The position numbers and the translations under genes are program-made. The notes beneath the pieces were generated by a model. The model had not been told where the DNA came from and searched no databases. It worked only from the letters and a program-made list of their open reading frames with translations. 64,000 nt of DNA from NCBI RefSeq assembly GCF_000313135.1, contig NW_004457584.1, positions 124,001 to 188,000 on the forward strand, given 5' to 3'. The DNA comes from Acanthamoeba castellanii str. Neff. Lineage: Eukaryota > Discosea > Longamoebia > Acanthamoebidae. Positions 20,584 to 33,294 of this stretch are shown here, in pieces (the first letter of the stretch is position 1; each line of letters starts with the position of its first letter).

Positions 20584-23500
20584 ATGGCATCAGCAGCAAC
20601 ACAACATGAGCAGTTAGAGGTGGGCGAGTGGTTGGATGTAATCGGCCTGGGCGAGTACAAGGCGGTCTTCGAGGCGGAGGGCTACGACGACATCGGGGTG
20701 GTGGCCGAGCTTACCGCGGACGATCTCAACGTTCTCAACATCACCAAGCCCGGCACCCGCAAGAAGCTCCTCCTCAAAGCCAAGGCCCTGAAGGCCACCC
20801 TCTCCAAAGGTGAGTCCCTCCTCCCCTCATACCCCTTCATCTCTTCCCTCTTCATCGCCGGGTAGCACATGCTCCTCGGCCCGGTGTGTCCGCTGGCACT
20901 GCACACTTGACCTTTTTTCGTCGAGTTTGACCGGATTTAAACCTGGTGCACCCAAAATTAAAAATTCAAATATCAAAAAGGAACTTCACAGTGCGCACGC
21001 GAAGACATGCACCGGTACTGGTGTCCCCTATATTGACTGTCAAGGCTTGCCGCTCTATGGAGGGGCGACCTCACCCTGGTATTGTATTAGTATTAGAAAA
21101 TGATATCATTATTGCCTCCTTTTATTTTGATTTTTTTTCAGCATCTTCTCGCTATGAAGGCAGCGCCGCTTTCACTTCGTTCTTTTTCTTATCCCCCCCC
21201 CTTTCGCTTCTCTCTTTATCAGCGGACCCGGTCGAAGAGCTCCTGCTCGCCCGACGGACCTCCGGCAGTGTGGCGCCGCTGAACATATCGTTTCCCTCGC
21301 GGAAGAGCGACATCATCGAGCGGGTGGACCTCGACCTCAGCACAGCAGACGAAGACGACAGCGATGACGACGACGACGACAACAACGAAGAGAAAGAAGG
21401 AGTGGTGGCCAAGGCCAAGGAGGAAGCGAAGGACGGCGACGCGCAGGAGGACCTCGATGCGGTGCCAGCAGCAGCAGGTGGCGATTGGTGGGAGGGCAGC
21501 CCGGATCGGATCCAGCAGCGGATGAAGGAGGAGGTGCAGGGACGACTGGAGAAGGTGATCGCCCTCAAGGGGCACCTCAGCCAAGGCGAGTTCGAGCGTG
21601 GTCACGCCGGGCGAGCGCACACGCCGCCGCAGCCGCCAGCGACGACATCTAACGCCGCGGTCGGCGACGAACGGGCGAAGAAGAGCGAAAGCGACAGTCA
21701 CACACAAAGAGAGAAAGAGAAAGAGGCCGACGAAGAGCGAAGACAAAGGAACGAGACGGAAGAGAAGGGGAAGGAGCGAATGCATGGAGTACCTGAGCCG
21801 CCGCCTCAGCCCCTGGTGGCTGTCCGCGCGCCCACACCACCACCGCCGCCACCGGCGGTGGTATCGGCCGCGACGAACGTTCAGCACCACACCGCCGCGG
21901 CGGCAGCGCAGCAACAGGCGGGTGGTGCCGGAGAAGAGCTCGAGGGCGAGGTGATCGAGGTGTTGGACGCCGACGGAGAGAATCGCAAGCTCTTCCTGCG
22001 CGATCGCGCGTTCTCCTTCCGGCGCACCATGCAGATGTTCCAGCCCACCACCGGTATTGCAAACGCCATACGCCCACTTTACATTCCTCACATTCATCTG
22101 TTGGTGGCTCACTCTCACTCTCACTCTTGGCCAAGCAGGATCAGCCCCAGCGCCAGCGCCAGCGGCGAACTTCTCTACGGCGCCAGCCCCTCCAAGCGCG
22201 ACCAGCGCAGCCACCGACCCGAGGCCGGCCACTCCTCCACAATCTACTTCGACATCAACTCCGTCTTCATCATTATCCTCGTCATCTTCATCATCGATGG
22301 CGTTGGCGGCTTCTTCTTCATCATCATCCGTGGTGAGGCCGAGATCGCGGTCGCCGTCGTCGCCGTATCGCTCGCCCTCGCCGTCGGCCTACACGCCCGC
22401 CCGGTTGCCGACCTCGTTCTTCCACCGGCCGCCCTCCTTCGCGGCCCCGGCCTCGCCGACCGTGCCCCCCGCCCGAGCGTGGAGCATGCCGGACTCGCCC
22501 CTCGTAGGCGGCCGCGTGCGAGCCATCACCGCCACTCTGATCCCGCCCGGACCCACTATGCCCGCGCCGCCCGCGCCACCGACGATGATGTCATCCGCAA
22601 GCCATTCTTCGTCACGTCCGTCTGATCGAATCATTCCCTCGCGTGCGCCGCTGGTGGCCAGCCCGCCGACGGCGGTGTCGACAGAGCCCAAGACGGCGGC
22701 ACCTACAGTGTCGACAGCAGCAGAGCCGGCGGTTCCGGCGGCGGCGGCCATGAGGGTGGTCTCGGCGCCGGTGGTATCGAAGGTACTTACCGTGTCGGAG
22801 CCGGTCCCTCGTGCCTCACCCACCGAAATGGCGTCGGTCGTTCGGCCCGCAGCCACCGCCGCGGCCACCACCAGCACCACCATTACCAACCCAGACAAGG
22901 ACCAGGACAAGCGAGTGCCCACCAGCAACACGACCTCGCGCACCCCTTCGGCCACCGCCCTGCCGACCAGCGCCTCAATACCGTCATCATCGTCGTCGTC
23001 GTCATCGTCATCGTCGGGCTCCACAATCGGGAAGCGGCCAGTGCCCCGGCGGGAGCTTCCACCAATCCCCCCGCGAAGGCCCCCAACCACCGCCACAGCC
23101 GCCACCACTGGTGGTGCCGAGGCGAAGAAGCAGGAGGTGAAGGATCTTGGCAGCGATGACGTCGACGAAGAGGCCAAGGCGCAGGCGATGCTGTTCGAGA
23201 CCAAGGTGACGGAGCTGGTGCAGAAGATGCGGGAGGCCATCAACTCCAACAGCAGCCGGCGGAGCGGGGAGGGCGGAGGCGGTGGTGGCATGAGCTCGGC
23301 CAACAGCGGCGCCAGCACCACTGGTGAGCCCAAGGGCAAGGAGATCGCCACCACCAGCGACGATAGCGAAAGCGACAGCGACGACGACGACAGCGAAGAC
23401 GAAGCCGAGCGGCAGCGGATGCGGGCGGCGGTGATCAAGATGCGGCGGAGTCGCGGGCGCGGCGAGGGCGGGAGCGACAGCGAGGCCGAGATCGAGCGCC

Positions 23501-25974
23501 ATTGGCGCACGCGGTCGTCGTCGGAAGTCAACGGCGGTTCGACCGAAAGGCCCCAGTTGCTACGCGACGAGATTCGGCCGAAGTACCGGCGCCAGCCGCT
23601 CGCCAGCCGCGGTGCCCAGTTGCTGCTCGACCACGACCTGAGCCTCTCGAGCGAGCGCCGGCGGCGAAGCCAGCTGCTCGACACCGACGAGGTCGCCGAG
23701 GCCCTGGCCGCCGAGGCCGCCGCTGCCGCCACCGTCAAAAAGAACCGCCGCCGGAGCGTGCGGGCCTTCATCACCAACACCGGCTTCAGCCTGAGTCACC
23801 ACCACCACGCGACCGGCACCACCGGCGCCACGGCCGCGACTGCGACGACCGCCAACAGAAAGAAGCAGAGCGGAGTGAGCAGGCTGAGGGCCAAGATCGG
23901 CGGCGTCGGCGGGAAGAGCAACAGCTTTTCGGTGGAAAGGCGCGACGTGGATCGGATCGGCCGAACGAAGAAAACGCTTGTCGACATTGATAGCGACAGC
24001 GACAGCCTCGACGACAGCGACACCACGACCACCGCCAGCAGCAGCAACAGCAGCGACGAGGCCGTGCGGCCGGTGACCACCTCCAGCACCACCTGCACCA
24101 CCACCGAGAGCGAGAGCAGCGACTATTTTGGGCCGCGCTCTCTTCGTCGTCACCGCCAGCACCACCCGCGCCCGCGCTCGATGCACCTCAACGCCGGGGC
24201 CAAGCCCGATAAGCTCACCGCCGCGGCCGCCAGCGAGGGGAGCGACCGGCGTCTCACGCTGCAGGAGGAACGCCCGCCGCCGGAGCTCATGCCCGACTGG
24301 CGCCCCAACCACCACCGCCGGTCCCTGGCCCGACACGGCGTGGCCGACTCGTCTGTCGACGTCGTCGACACCTACGACGACGAGGACAGCAGCAGCGCCG
24401 GCGGCGGGCTGTACCATGATGACCGCGTGCCACGTCAGCGGCGCCACGCGGCCCGCAGCTCGCGCATCCCGGCCATCAAGTACGACCTGACCAAGCTGCA
24501 GAAGGAGTCCCAGAAGACCACGACGCCCGTGGCTAAGCGGCGCAACGACAGCAAATCGGCGGCGGCGCTGCCGAAGAAGGCCGGGCGGCTCGACGGTCTG
24601 CTGCACAAGCTCTTCACCAGCGCCGGCGGCGACGAGCACGACAACAAGAAGCGACTCGTCAAGGAGGAGAAGAAGGAGAAGGCCAACCACCAACACAGCG
24701 CCGGCGGCGAGAAGCGTTCGATGTCGAAGAGCGGCATGTTTTCGCTGAGCCCGCGGCGTCGCAAGGCCGGCGACAACACCGCCACCAACGACCACGGCCA
24801 CGACGAGATCGACGTCGAGAAGCGCGACAAGCTGGTGAAGCCGACGACAGCGACGAAGAAGCAGCATCTGCTTAAGAAGCAGAGCGGGCGGAAGAGCAAG
24901 TCGAGCAGCGGCAAGGTCAAGCGGGACAAGGAGGACAAGATTCATCATCGTCATCAGCACGACCACGACGACCACGACAACGACGAGCCGAGCGACAACA
25001 AGACGAAGAAGGAAAAGAGGAAGAAAGAGAAGGAAAAGGAAAAGAAGAAGAGAAAGGACCAGGAGAAGGCCAAGGGAGTCGGGGGCGGCGGCAGGAAGGG
25101 CGAGAAGCGACCGACGGCCGCCGCAACCGCCTCACCACCGCCCGCGGTCCTGGCACGCACCATCAGCGACGACCTTCGGCAGCGCGAACGCGAACTGGCG
25201 CTCGAACTGGCCGCGGGCCGCGAGCGCGAGCAGCAACAGCTTCAACTTCACCAGCAGCATAAGCAGCAGCAGCAGCAGCAGATGCACGTGCTGAGCGTGG
25301 TGCCGCAGGCGATGAAGGACGAGATCGCCTCGCAGGAGGAGGAGCTGCGCGAGATGGCGGCCGAGATCCGGAGGCTCAAGGAGGAGGTGGCCCTCCTCTC
25401 GCGCGAAGAACGGGGTGGCGGCGGCGGCGGCGGCGACCAAGCGGCCGGCAAGCGACCATCGCGCGACTCGACCGTAGCGATGGCGGCAGCGACGGCGGCG
25501 GCGGCCAACACGGACCGCGGCGCCAACCGGCCAAGGGAGAGCGAGGGCGATGTCGGCCAGCAACAACACTTGGCGAGCGACAGCACCGGCGGAGGCAACG
25601 CCAAGGCCGAGCCTTCAGACGAAGGCGACGACGATGACGAAGAGGTCTACGTGATCAAGGGCAAGCTGGTGAAGATGAAGCCCAGCGCCACGGCGGCATC
25701 GGCATCGGCGTCGGCCAACAGCAAGAAGCTGGCGCAGGGCGACGATGCAACGACGGCGACGCCGACAGCGGCCAACAGGATCGCGGTGCCACGGCGCTGG
25801 CCCACCAACGTGCGGAGCGTGAGCGAGGACCAGTTGAGCGGCGACAGCGATGACTCGGCGGCCTCCGCTGGTGCACCCCAGAAGCAACAGGCCAGCAGTA
25901 GCGGCAGCAGCGACGACAACGACGACGCCCTGGCCCAGAAGAAGAAGGACGGTATCGTCTCCTTCTGGTTTTGA
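20584..25974 (+). CDS. SAM-domain protein, large and mostly disordered
   Basis: Three exons, 20584-20809, 21223-22053 and 22139-25974, join in frame to 1,630 residues. Residues about 10-75 form a SAM domain (VGEWLDVIGLGEYKAVFEAE, DDLNVLNITKPGTRKKLL), a helical oligomerisation or protein-binding module. The rest is low-complexity: acidic (DDSDDDDDDNNEE), Pro-rich, Ser-rich, His-rich (HHRHQHDHDDHDND) and Lys-rich (KKEKRKKEKEKEKKKRKDQE). Near the C-terminus are Gln-rich and heptad-like segments (AMKDEIASQEEELREMAAEI) that should form a coiled coil, then EEVYVIKGKLVKMKPSA and a terminal KDGIVSFWF. A scaffold role, perhaps in signalling or at the cytoskeleton, is inferred only from the SAM plus coiled-coil layout. 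Confidence 0.8.
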
Positions 25975-26231
25975 GCTCTATGATCATTCATACGCAATGT
26001 AAATACGTTGAGACACTTTGAAAACATATTGTTCACATAAGGAGTTAAAAAACTCATTTACATTTTGCTCTTAGTGGTTATCTTTCCTGCTGCTCTGCTT
26101 GGCTCACTCCCCACACTGGTGAGGTAGCTGTTCCAGGGTCAAGTTGTGGTGACCATGCACACTTTGGCCCCCACCTGGTGGCCCCATCTGGCCCAGCAAT
26201 TGCAAATAGCAACACATCAAGAAAGTACTCA

Positions 26232-27816
26232 TCATAATGCTGGTGGGGACCTCCACTTTGTGGGCAGCCACTCGGACTCGGGGGCGGCGCCTTGGTGGTG
26301 GCGGCCGACGAGCTGGGTCCGCTCCTGGGCGACGTGGGCGAGGGCCAGGTGGTGCACCACCATGCGCACCAGCTCGGCGGGCAGGCACCCAACCAGCCCG
26401 GCCTCGGGGTGGAGCGGTTCCCCGGTCTGCTCGTGCTTGGCCGTGACCAGCAGAAGCGCCTTGACCTCCCCGCACAACTTGTGCACACAAACCCCGTCAG
26501 CCAAAAACCGCACACGCACACACGCACTCACCACCGCACGCACACAGTAACAGACCTGTGGGGAGTGAGGAATGAAGTGGGCGAGCCAGGCTGAAGTGGT
26601 CCGCCGGTCGTGATCGGTCATCGCGCACAGGGCCGTCGTCACCCGCGCGCGCCTCTCCGCTCGGAGGCGCCTCTGCGGCATCTCAGGACCCCAGTCATTG
26701 CACTGCGTCAGCCGCACGAGCGGGTCGCGGGCCAGCGCCGCCTCCCGCTCCGGGCCGATGTCGGTCACCAGCAGCTGCGCGCGCAGGGCCCGGAGAAGAG
26801 GGAGTCCCGCCCCTCGCCAGGGGACGAACCCTTTGCCTGTGCCTGAGGCCCGCGCACAGCAGCGCACAGCCAGTGCTGGATGAGCGCGAGAGAGCTGATG
26901 GTAGCCCATCGTGTTGTATTGGGTGTGTGTGTGTTGTGTGTGTGTTGTGTGTGTTGTGTGTGTGTGTTGTGTGTGTGTGAAGGCGAACCGTCCAACAGGG
27001 CGATCTGGCCGTTGGTCGCCACGGCGGGGTGGAAGAGGGGCGTGAGCACGCGCACCAGAGGAGCCGAGGCGAGGCCCACCCGGACCACAAACTCGCCTCC
27101 TGCACCCCGACCCATTAGTGTTGGTGGCGCATAGCACGACACACCCGCACGCACGCGCACACACCACACACCACACACGACACGACACACGACACACACG
27201 ACACACACACACGACCACACACGACCACACACGCCACACGCCACACGACACACACCACACGATTCGTTGTAGTACCTTCGTAGAGGCTGCCTGCCGGTCC
27301 TTCGATGAAGGCGAGGAACGAGCAATCGGTTTCGCTGGGCGGACGCAGCGCGTGGATGCCCTCTTCGCCTCCGCGAGCCACGAGCTCCGCCCATTCGCAC
27401 TTCATGAACCTATCCATCTCCTCCTTGGCTGCACGCGCGCGATCGCACAACCGCACACGCACGACGCAACGCACACCGTCATAAAAAAATGCAAAGAGCT
27501 CAGTGAAGCTGGCCCCTAGGTGCGTACAAGGCCAGGGCACGGCCGACGCGTGCGGCGGGTCGAGAAAGAGGCTGGCGGGGGCACCACGCAGGCGCAAGAC
27601 CAGGTGGACTGTAGACCAGTGGCGCAGGCCGTAGGCGGCCAGAGGCCAGTCGTCCTCGGACATGGCGCGGCCGGCGGTTATCATGCGCTGGCGGTCGGGC
27701 GGGATGCCCTCGCGGTCCTGCACCAGCTCCTTGAGCTCCCGGACCGTCGTCGTGGCGCAGTCCACCTCTATGTTGAGGGTCTTGCCGGTGAGGGTCTTGA
27801 CCACTACCGTCTCCAT
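26232..27816 (-). CDS. Ubiquitin-like / E2-like (UEV) fusion protein, paralogue 1
   Basis: Start ATG 27816-27814. Exon 1 (27816-27528) encodes an almost normal ubiquitin fold (VKTLTGKTLNIEVD, EGIPPDRQRMITAGR, STVHLVLRLRGA), but the chain continues past RGA in place of ending at RGG. Exon 2 (27428-27276, phase 1 in and out) and exon 3 encode an E2 fold: EEGIHALRPP, AFIEGPAGSLYEGGEFVVRV, then VLTPLFHPAVATNGQIALLD. Normal E2s have HPN and a catalytic Cys after NG.I; here the residue is Ala, so it should not carry ubiquitin. After a TG-repeat intron the frame is less certain; a long stretch (LLVTDIGPEREAALARDPLV) leads to GCLPAELVRMVVHHLALAHV and a TGA at 26234-26232. The second paralogue is at 51686-53136. 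Confidence 0.7.
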
Positions 27817-28129
27817 CTTGTTTCTGTTTCTCAGTCTTTTTCTTTTTAGTAGCCTTGAGGTGGGGCAACTGCGAGAACTTTCAGAGCTGTCCATGCGCGA
27901 CATGGGTGGCTTGGGTCATCACGCGCCCACGCTTGCGGCAAGGAGAGAACGCACACAAAGCCAAGACCAGAACTCTAGCCTGGCCGGCACTCTCCTTTCA
28001 GCTCTCGAAACTCTTCATCCTTCCGCCTTCCCCCCACATTTAACCTTCATCTAGCACGATTGAGTAGCACAGGTACGTTCTCTCGTACCTGCAAACGTCC
28101 TACAACGTGCTCACATTTTTGCTGCAGCC
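27817..28129. other. Divergent intergenic region
   Basis: Holds the promoters of the ubiquitin/E2-like gene (minus) and the RhoGAP gene (plus). No clear core element was seen. Confidence 0.45.
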
Positions 28130-31100
28130 ATGTCGCATGCTACGTCTCCTATGCATGAGGACCAGCTAGAGGGTCACGACCAGAGCCCCGACATGGCGAC
28201 GGCAGTAGGTTGTCCTCCTCCTCTCCCGCCCTTGCCCGTCCCCTGTCATCCATCGCTCGCTGCCCTCGGCTTCCCCTCGCGCCCCCCTCCGCCCACCCCC
28301 AGCGCTACATACAAGCGCCACCCGCCTCCGCTCCCGCCACCCCGCCGACTCTCTACTTCGGCCTCCGCGGTGTCTACGCGCACTACGCTCTCATCATCTT
28401 GCGCTTCATCTTCATCTTCATCATCTTCATCTTCCTCTGCTCGCCACGTAGATGATTCACCTCTACAGCGCCAGCGTTCGGCCACCGTGCCCGTGCCGCA
28501 GCCACAGCCTCGCCCGCTCACGTACATCGCGCCTCGTGCAGGGGGCACCACCCTCCTCAGCGACGCTCGACGTACTACATGCGTCTTCGACCACCCTGCC
28601 CGCCTAGTCCCTAGCGGCAGCAGCACCAGTGCTAGCCTTGTTGGCAAGGAGGTGCGATGGCGCGACGTTGCTGAACCCATGCTCGATCTGGACCAGACGA
28701 GTAGCGGAGGTGGTGGCAGCAGCGCGCTATCGTTCGGGTCTGTGCAGTTGGCGTACAGGACCTACTCGTCTCTGGACGGCGAGCCGCCGCGATTCCCACT
28801 GCTGCTACTTGACGTCTACTGCGTGGACGTCAGTTCATCAATGTGGTTCTCACCTCGCGCGGGGCCGCTGGGCATCTTCGGCAAGTCCAAGCTCGACACC
28901 GCCAAAGAGATCATGGCCCCGTACGCTTCTCCACTTCCGTTCTTCTTCTACTGCTACTGCTACGTACTACTTACCCTCTTGGCGAAGGTCGGAATCGAAC
29001 CTGCGCAAGAAGCACGAGCAGCAGAGCCAACGGCTGGAGAAGGAGATGCCTCACTACTACATTGCCAAGAGGAAGATCTGTCTCATCAAGTTCCATGAGA
29101 AAGTGAAGATGCTGGGTACGTGCAAGTAGGCCTCATCCTTGTGTCGTGTGTGTCGTGTGTGTCGTGTGTGTCGTGTGTGTCGTGTGTGTCGTGGTTTTGT
29201 CATATGAAGACCTCATGCGCTTGGTGTTTGACAAGAAGTTGGCTTTGATGTTGTTGTGATGCATACCGCGTAGTGCCGATCGGAGATGAGGACAGACAGA
29301 GAGGCGTGTTTCAGGAACAGCTGCGCACGCTCAAGCACAAGAAGCACACGGCACTGATGGCCGCCCTCGAGTTCTGCGAGGAGGAGATTCAGAAGTGGAT
29401 CGACCTCAAGCTCACTCCTGAGGAACAGAAGATGGAGAAGGACGTCATCCTCCATCTGTTCACAGGTATGTGACGCTTCCCAACTCAGTGTCTGTCTTTT
29501 TTGTTTCCCAATGACGATTCTCTAACGGTTGTGCGTGTGTGCGTGTGTGCATGTGTGTGTGCGTGTGTGCGCGTGCGTGCGTTGTAAATGTGTGCACGAG
29601 CAGACGGTCACGATACTGTGGCGGACAAGCAGCGACGAGCACAGTGGCAGTCTTACGTCGGCGAGCACAACAAGAAGAACAAGAAGAACAAGAAGATCTA
29701 CCGCACCTTCCTCTACACGTTCAGCCAGGACTTCACCAAGTCCAAGGACATGGCCAAGTGGCTGAGCGAGATCGGATCCGACACGCAGCTCATCGTTGTT
29801 GATACTGCCCATCCTGAACGGGTATGTTACTGCATTTCGCGGGTTCATTGAGCAAGCCTCTGTGTTGCTGTTCTCTCGACTTACTACTTCGTTCGCTGCT
29901 ATGCATGTGTCGTCATGTCGCACACACGCAGGCGATTGACGAGGTAAACTTTTCGCGTTCTTGAGTGCAGCGTTCATATATCTTGGCTGTTCATTTCTGA
30001 TCTCTCTTGTGTTTGCTGCGACTGGTGCAGAGTTGGCAGCAGCGGGACAAAATGCTGTTCACGTTGCTGCGATCGAAGCCCTCATCAACCAGCCACGTTC
30101 TCACACGCAAGCCGTCCAAGCGGTTCCGGATCGGCAAATACAACTACCTCGTACGCCGACTGCCTCATGTCTTGCTTTGTAAGAGAGCAGGCAGCCAGCA
30201 GATGCTCACACAACGTCATCATATTGTGTCCACCCCAGGCAAACGTGGACGGAGAGCACAACATCGGACTCGATTGGACTTTGGAGTACTTGAAGAAGCT
30301 CGAGATCGTGTTTCAGCAAGGTACCTTGTTCCTGGCCTGCTGTGCTGCGTGACGTCAACGAGATTATCATCTTCAAAACGTCCTAACGCTTAAACAAAAC
30401 AGAGGACTTCTACCAATGCACAAACATCTTCCGCTCCGAGGGTGATATCAGCATCGTCACCGAAGTCGACAAAGAGTTCTTGGAGGGCAGTACGTGTGGC
30501 TCATCTTCTTTCGGTCTCCATGACATCTCATGCTCCCGCTCTGTCCTCTCACTCACCTTCTCACATATGTGCCTTCCCGCAGAAACAAGCCTGGAGAGCC
30601 TGGAGCGGCCGCTGGAGGTGGCTTCTGCGACAAAGCGCATCCTGCGCCGCTCGGAGCCCTTCATTCCCCTTGAACTTCAACCCAAGCTCATCGAGCTTCT
30701 CCTCAGTACGACTCCTCTTGTGCGTGTGTGCGTGTGTGCGTGTGTGCGTGTGTGCGTGTGTGCGTGTGTGCGTGTGTGCGTGTGTGCGTGTGTGCGTGTG
30801 TGCGTGTGTGCGTGTGTGCGTGTGTGCGTGTGTGCGTGTGTGCGTGTGTGCGTGTGTGTGCGCACACACACACACACACAAGTTAACGCATGGTACGGTT
30901 ATAATCGTGTAGAGCCACTTCCGGCGCTGGAGAAGGGTGTTGCGATGGCCAACATGATGCGTGACCTGCCGATGGAGAACAAGCAGTGCCTGCGGATCCT
31001 GTTCTCGATCCTCCACACAGTGGCGGCCAACGCCGACCATACCCAGATGCCGTCGGGCCACCTGGCCATCCCGTTCGCACCCATCATCTTCAAGGGCAAG

Positions 31101-31208
31101 GAGATGGTCACCCTCTCCAACCTTGAGCAGCTTCGCTTCCAGGACTCCATCCACGCCACAGCCTACCTCATCAACAACTTCCCTGTCTTCTGCAATCTCC
31201 TCGAGTAG
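28130..31208 (+). CDS. RhoGAP-like protein with vWA-like segment
   Basis: Start ATG 28130. The N-terminus is Pro/Ser-rich and disordered. A vWA-like beginning follows ([10 protein letters not shown] with the metal-site DxSxS, then [10 protein letters not shown]), but the domain is cut short by the next exon (from about 28987), whose helical text ([20 protein letters not shown]) starts a long coiled-coil/F-BAR-like region. Then come [52 protein letters not shown] and [11 protein letters not shown], in the order of a RhoGAP domain with the arginine of the IFR finger kept. It ends CNLLE before TAG. A role in switching off Rho/Rac GTPases at the membrane-cytoskeleton interface is likely. The intron at 30720-30880 is almost entirely GTGTGTGC repeat. 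Confidence 0.65.
30718..30882 (+). repeat. GTGTGTGC microsatellite in RhoGAP intron
   Basis: About 17 copies of GTGTGTGC followed by a CACACA run that is its inverted counterpart. Confidence 0.95.
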
Positions 31209-31445
31209 TGTCAATGTGGAACATGTGTGACGACATTTAATTGCACACAATCAATCTTCTTGCACATTATTACTGTTTATTTACAATCAATATTCGTAAA
31301 CATAGCTTGGCTGTACACGGGCACCCAAATAATAAAAATTACAAAATTATGTGACAATAAACATCAGAAATGTTTGACTAAAAAACCGAGAAACATTCTT
31401 GGAGTATCAAGAAAGAAACGCCAAAAACTGATGCAGCTGCTCCGA

Positions 31446-32015
31446 TCATCGGACCGGGGTGCCTCCGGCGGAGTCGTCGCGCTCGAGGACGTGGATCATG
31501 AGGGTGGCCGGGTCGTACATCACCTTGAGCCGCGCTCCGGGCGTTACCAGCGGTAGCACCACGCGCTCCCAGTCGGGCGTACGGCGCATCCGGAGCCGCT
31601 TGCAGAACCGGCTGTGCGGCAGCGGCGACGCCAGCACGATCTCCGTCGTCGTAGTGGTGGTCTGCTGGCTCGGGTGAGTGGTCGAAGAAGTGGCGGTCGT
31701 CGATGACGAAGTGGAGGAAGACGATGACGTGGCGTCGGGCTTGGTCTCGCACAGTTCAGTCGACGTTGAGAAGGAGGCCACCTTCTTGAGCCAAGGCGAG
31801 GGCGGCGGAGCGTGGACCGACGCCGGAGATGAAGCGAAGAACTTCTTGCGGAAGAGGCAGGTGGTCTGCTGCTGTGTAGAAGTAGTGGTCGTTGAAGAAG
31901 ACGATGACGCCGGCTCCGGGGCCTTCGGGTCGGCGGAGCTGAGCTCGAGCACCTGGACCGAGGCCGTGACCAGGCGGAGGTCGCCCGAGCGCTGTGCGGT
32001 GCTGCAGTTTCCCAT
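31446..32015 (-). CDS. Putatively N-myristoylated hypothetical protein
   Basis: Single-exon frame of 189 residues from ATG 32015-32013. It begins MGNCSTAQ, a good N-myristoylation signal (Gly2, Ser/Cys nearby) with a cysteine that could be palmitoylated, so it is probably attached to the cytoplasmic face of a membrane. Ser/Thr-rich low-complexity tracts (SSSSSTTTTSTQQQ, TTTTTTE) separate better-ordered parts; the C-terminal 60 residues (FCKRLRMRRTPDWERVVLPL, RLKVMYDPATLMIHVLERDD) look folded. No family recognised. Confidence 0.6.
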   Translation of the reverse strand: MGNCSTAQRSGDLRLVTASVQVLELSSADPKAPEPASSSSSTTTTSTQQQTTCLFRKKFFASSPASVHAPPPSPWLKKVASFSTSTELCETKPDATSSSSSTSSSTTATSSTTHPSQQTTTTTTEIVLASPLPHSRFCKRLRMRRTPDWERVVLPLVTPGARLKVMYDPATLMIHVLERDDSAGGTPVR

Positions 32016-33294
32016 CTTGTGTGTCCCGGGAGTGAGGTCTGTTCGAAGCCAAAGATAGCTTGTGCGCTATACTTCTTCAGCACTGCGACGACTGGCGAGC
32101 GAAGTGTGGAGAAGAAAGGAGAGGAAGAAGGAGTTTCCGGCCACGGCACCGGAGTAGAACGAATAACGAATCGGTGCGAGTTTGGGCTCTGTTGATTACC
32201 ACGTAGCGGGCTGGGCGAGTTGGGCTCTTGGCAACCGACGGGCCAGATCCCAGGTTGTCGGACGGCGGAGGCGGAGTGTGTGTCGACAAAGAAGTCTTCT
32301 CCTCGTGTGATGTGGCGCGTCTGTTGGGCGGGCGGGCTGGTCAGGCTCGAGCCCAAGTGCAAGTGCTAGCGTGCGGTGCTGGTGCGGTGGTGTGTGGTCT
32401 GGCAGGTCGTGGTGGCTTATAGGTGTCTCTCCGACTGCGGTAGCTGAAGTAGCGCCCGAAAAAAAACGGGAAGGGGGACGGGTGTGACGTCTGGGTAAGG
32501 TGCGGCCGTAGAGGCCATCCGCTTCCCTTTCCTTTGGTTCTCTGCGGCCACGAGAGAAAGGTGGACCAAGGGACCGATGTAGCTCTGACGGCCATGACTG
32601 TTTGAATAGTGATTGGCTCGCAAAGTCGGTTCAGGCGGAACTACCGCGAAAAGTCATGGGCTCGGCCTTGTCACTCGGGCTTGAAGAGGCCGCAAAGCCC
32701 GTTTGAGGTTGGTGCGCTGTCCTCCGCCCACCTCGGCTCCTCGGCTGTTGTGCGCCTCCTCTTCTTGAGCAGATTGTAGGGAAGCATTCAAAAAACTTGG
32801 CGATCAAGGCCCCACCAGTGGAGACCTGCCGCTGCACACTAGGGCAGAGAGCCCACAGGGGAGCAAGACAATCACTACCAGTGCACAACAGGGTACCACA
32901 GAGGGCAGGTGGGCACGTGCAGGGTGTCGTTCCCAAAGGTCCCACAGCAGTCATGCGCCACCTTAAGGTTACAAATAATAATTACGCGAAATGGGCGTTG
33001 GCGGAGGGAAAAGCAGAGGGAAAGGGAGCGAGACGGAGGGAGATAGCGGTGTACAGGGGTTTTCTGCTGGGGCGTGTCAAGAGAGAGCGCAGATTCGATC
33101 GTCGATTCACCAGCACCGAGCCAGAGTTCCAAGAAGATAGTCCCGCTGCACACCTGGCCCCATCTCTCTCTCCATTCAATCATTCCCCTACAATCTCTCT
33201 TGGCTCTTCTCTCTTGGCTCTGCGAATCGGATAGGTCGAGTAGCGGACCCATCAGCCCAAAACACAACTCTCGAGAGATAGAGAACACACAGAG
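32016..33294. other. Long intergenic region, no gene seen
   Basis: About 1.28 kb between divergent genes. I found no frame with homology or splice support. A poly-A run and GC boxes near 32450-32500 may belong to a promoter. An undetected RNA gene cannot be excluded. Confidence 0.45.

Noticed and set aside
21219..25604. Long minus-strand frames opposite the SAM gene
   Set aside because: Mirror frames of GC-rich low-complexity coding DNA; the plus frame alone has a SAM domain and consistent splicing.
28987..29010. Second tRNA-like GGAATCGAACC box
   Set aside because: It lies at the start of an exon of the RhoGAP gene and lacks the rest of a tRNA.
32797..33234. ORF of 145 residues in the 32-33 kb spacer
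   Set aside because: No recognisable domain, low-complexity start, and overlapping frames on both strands are equally open.
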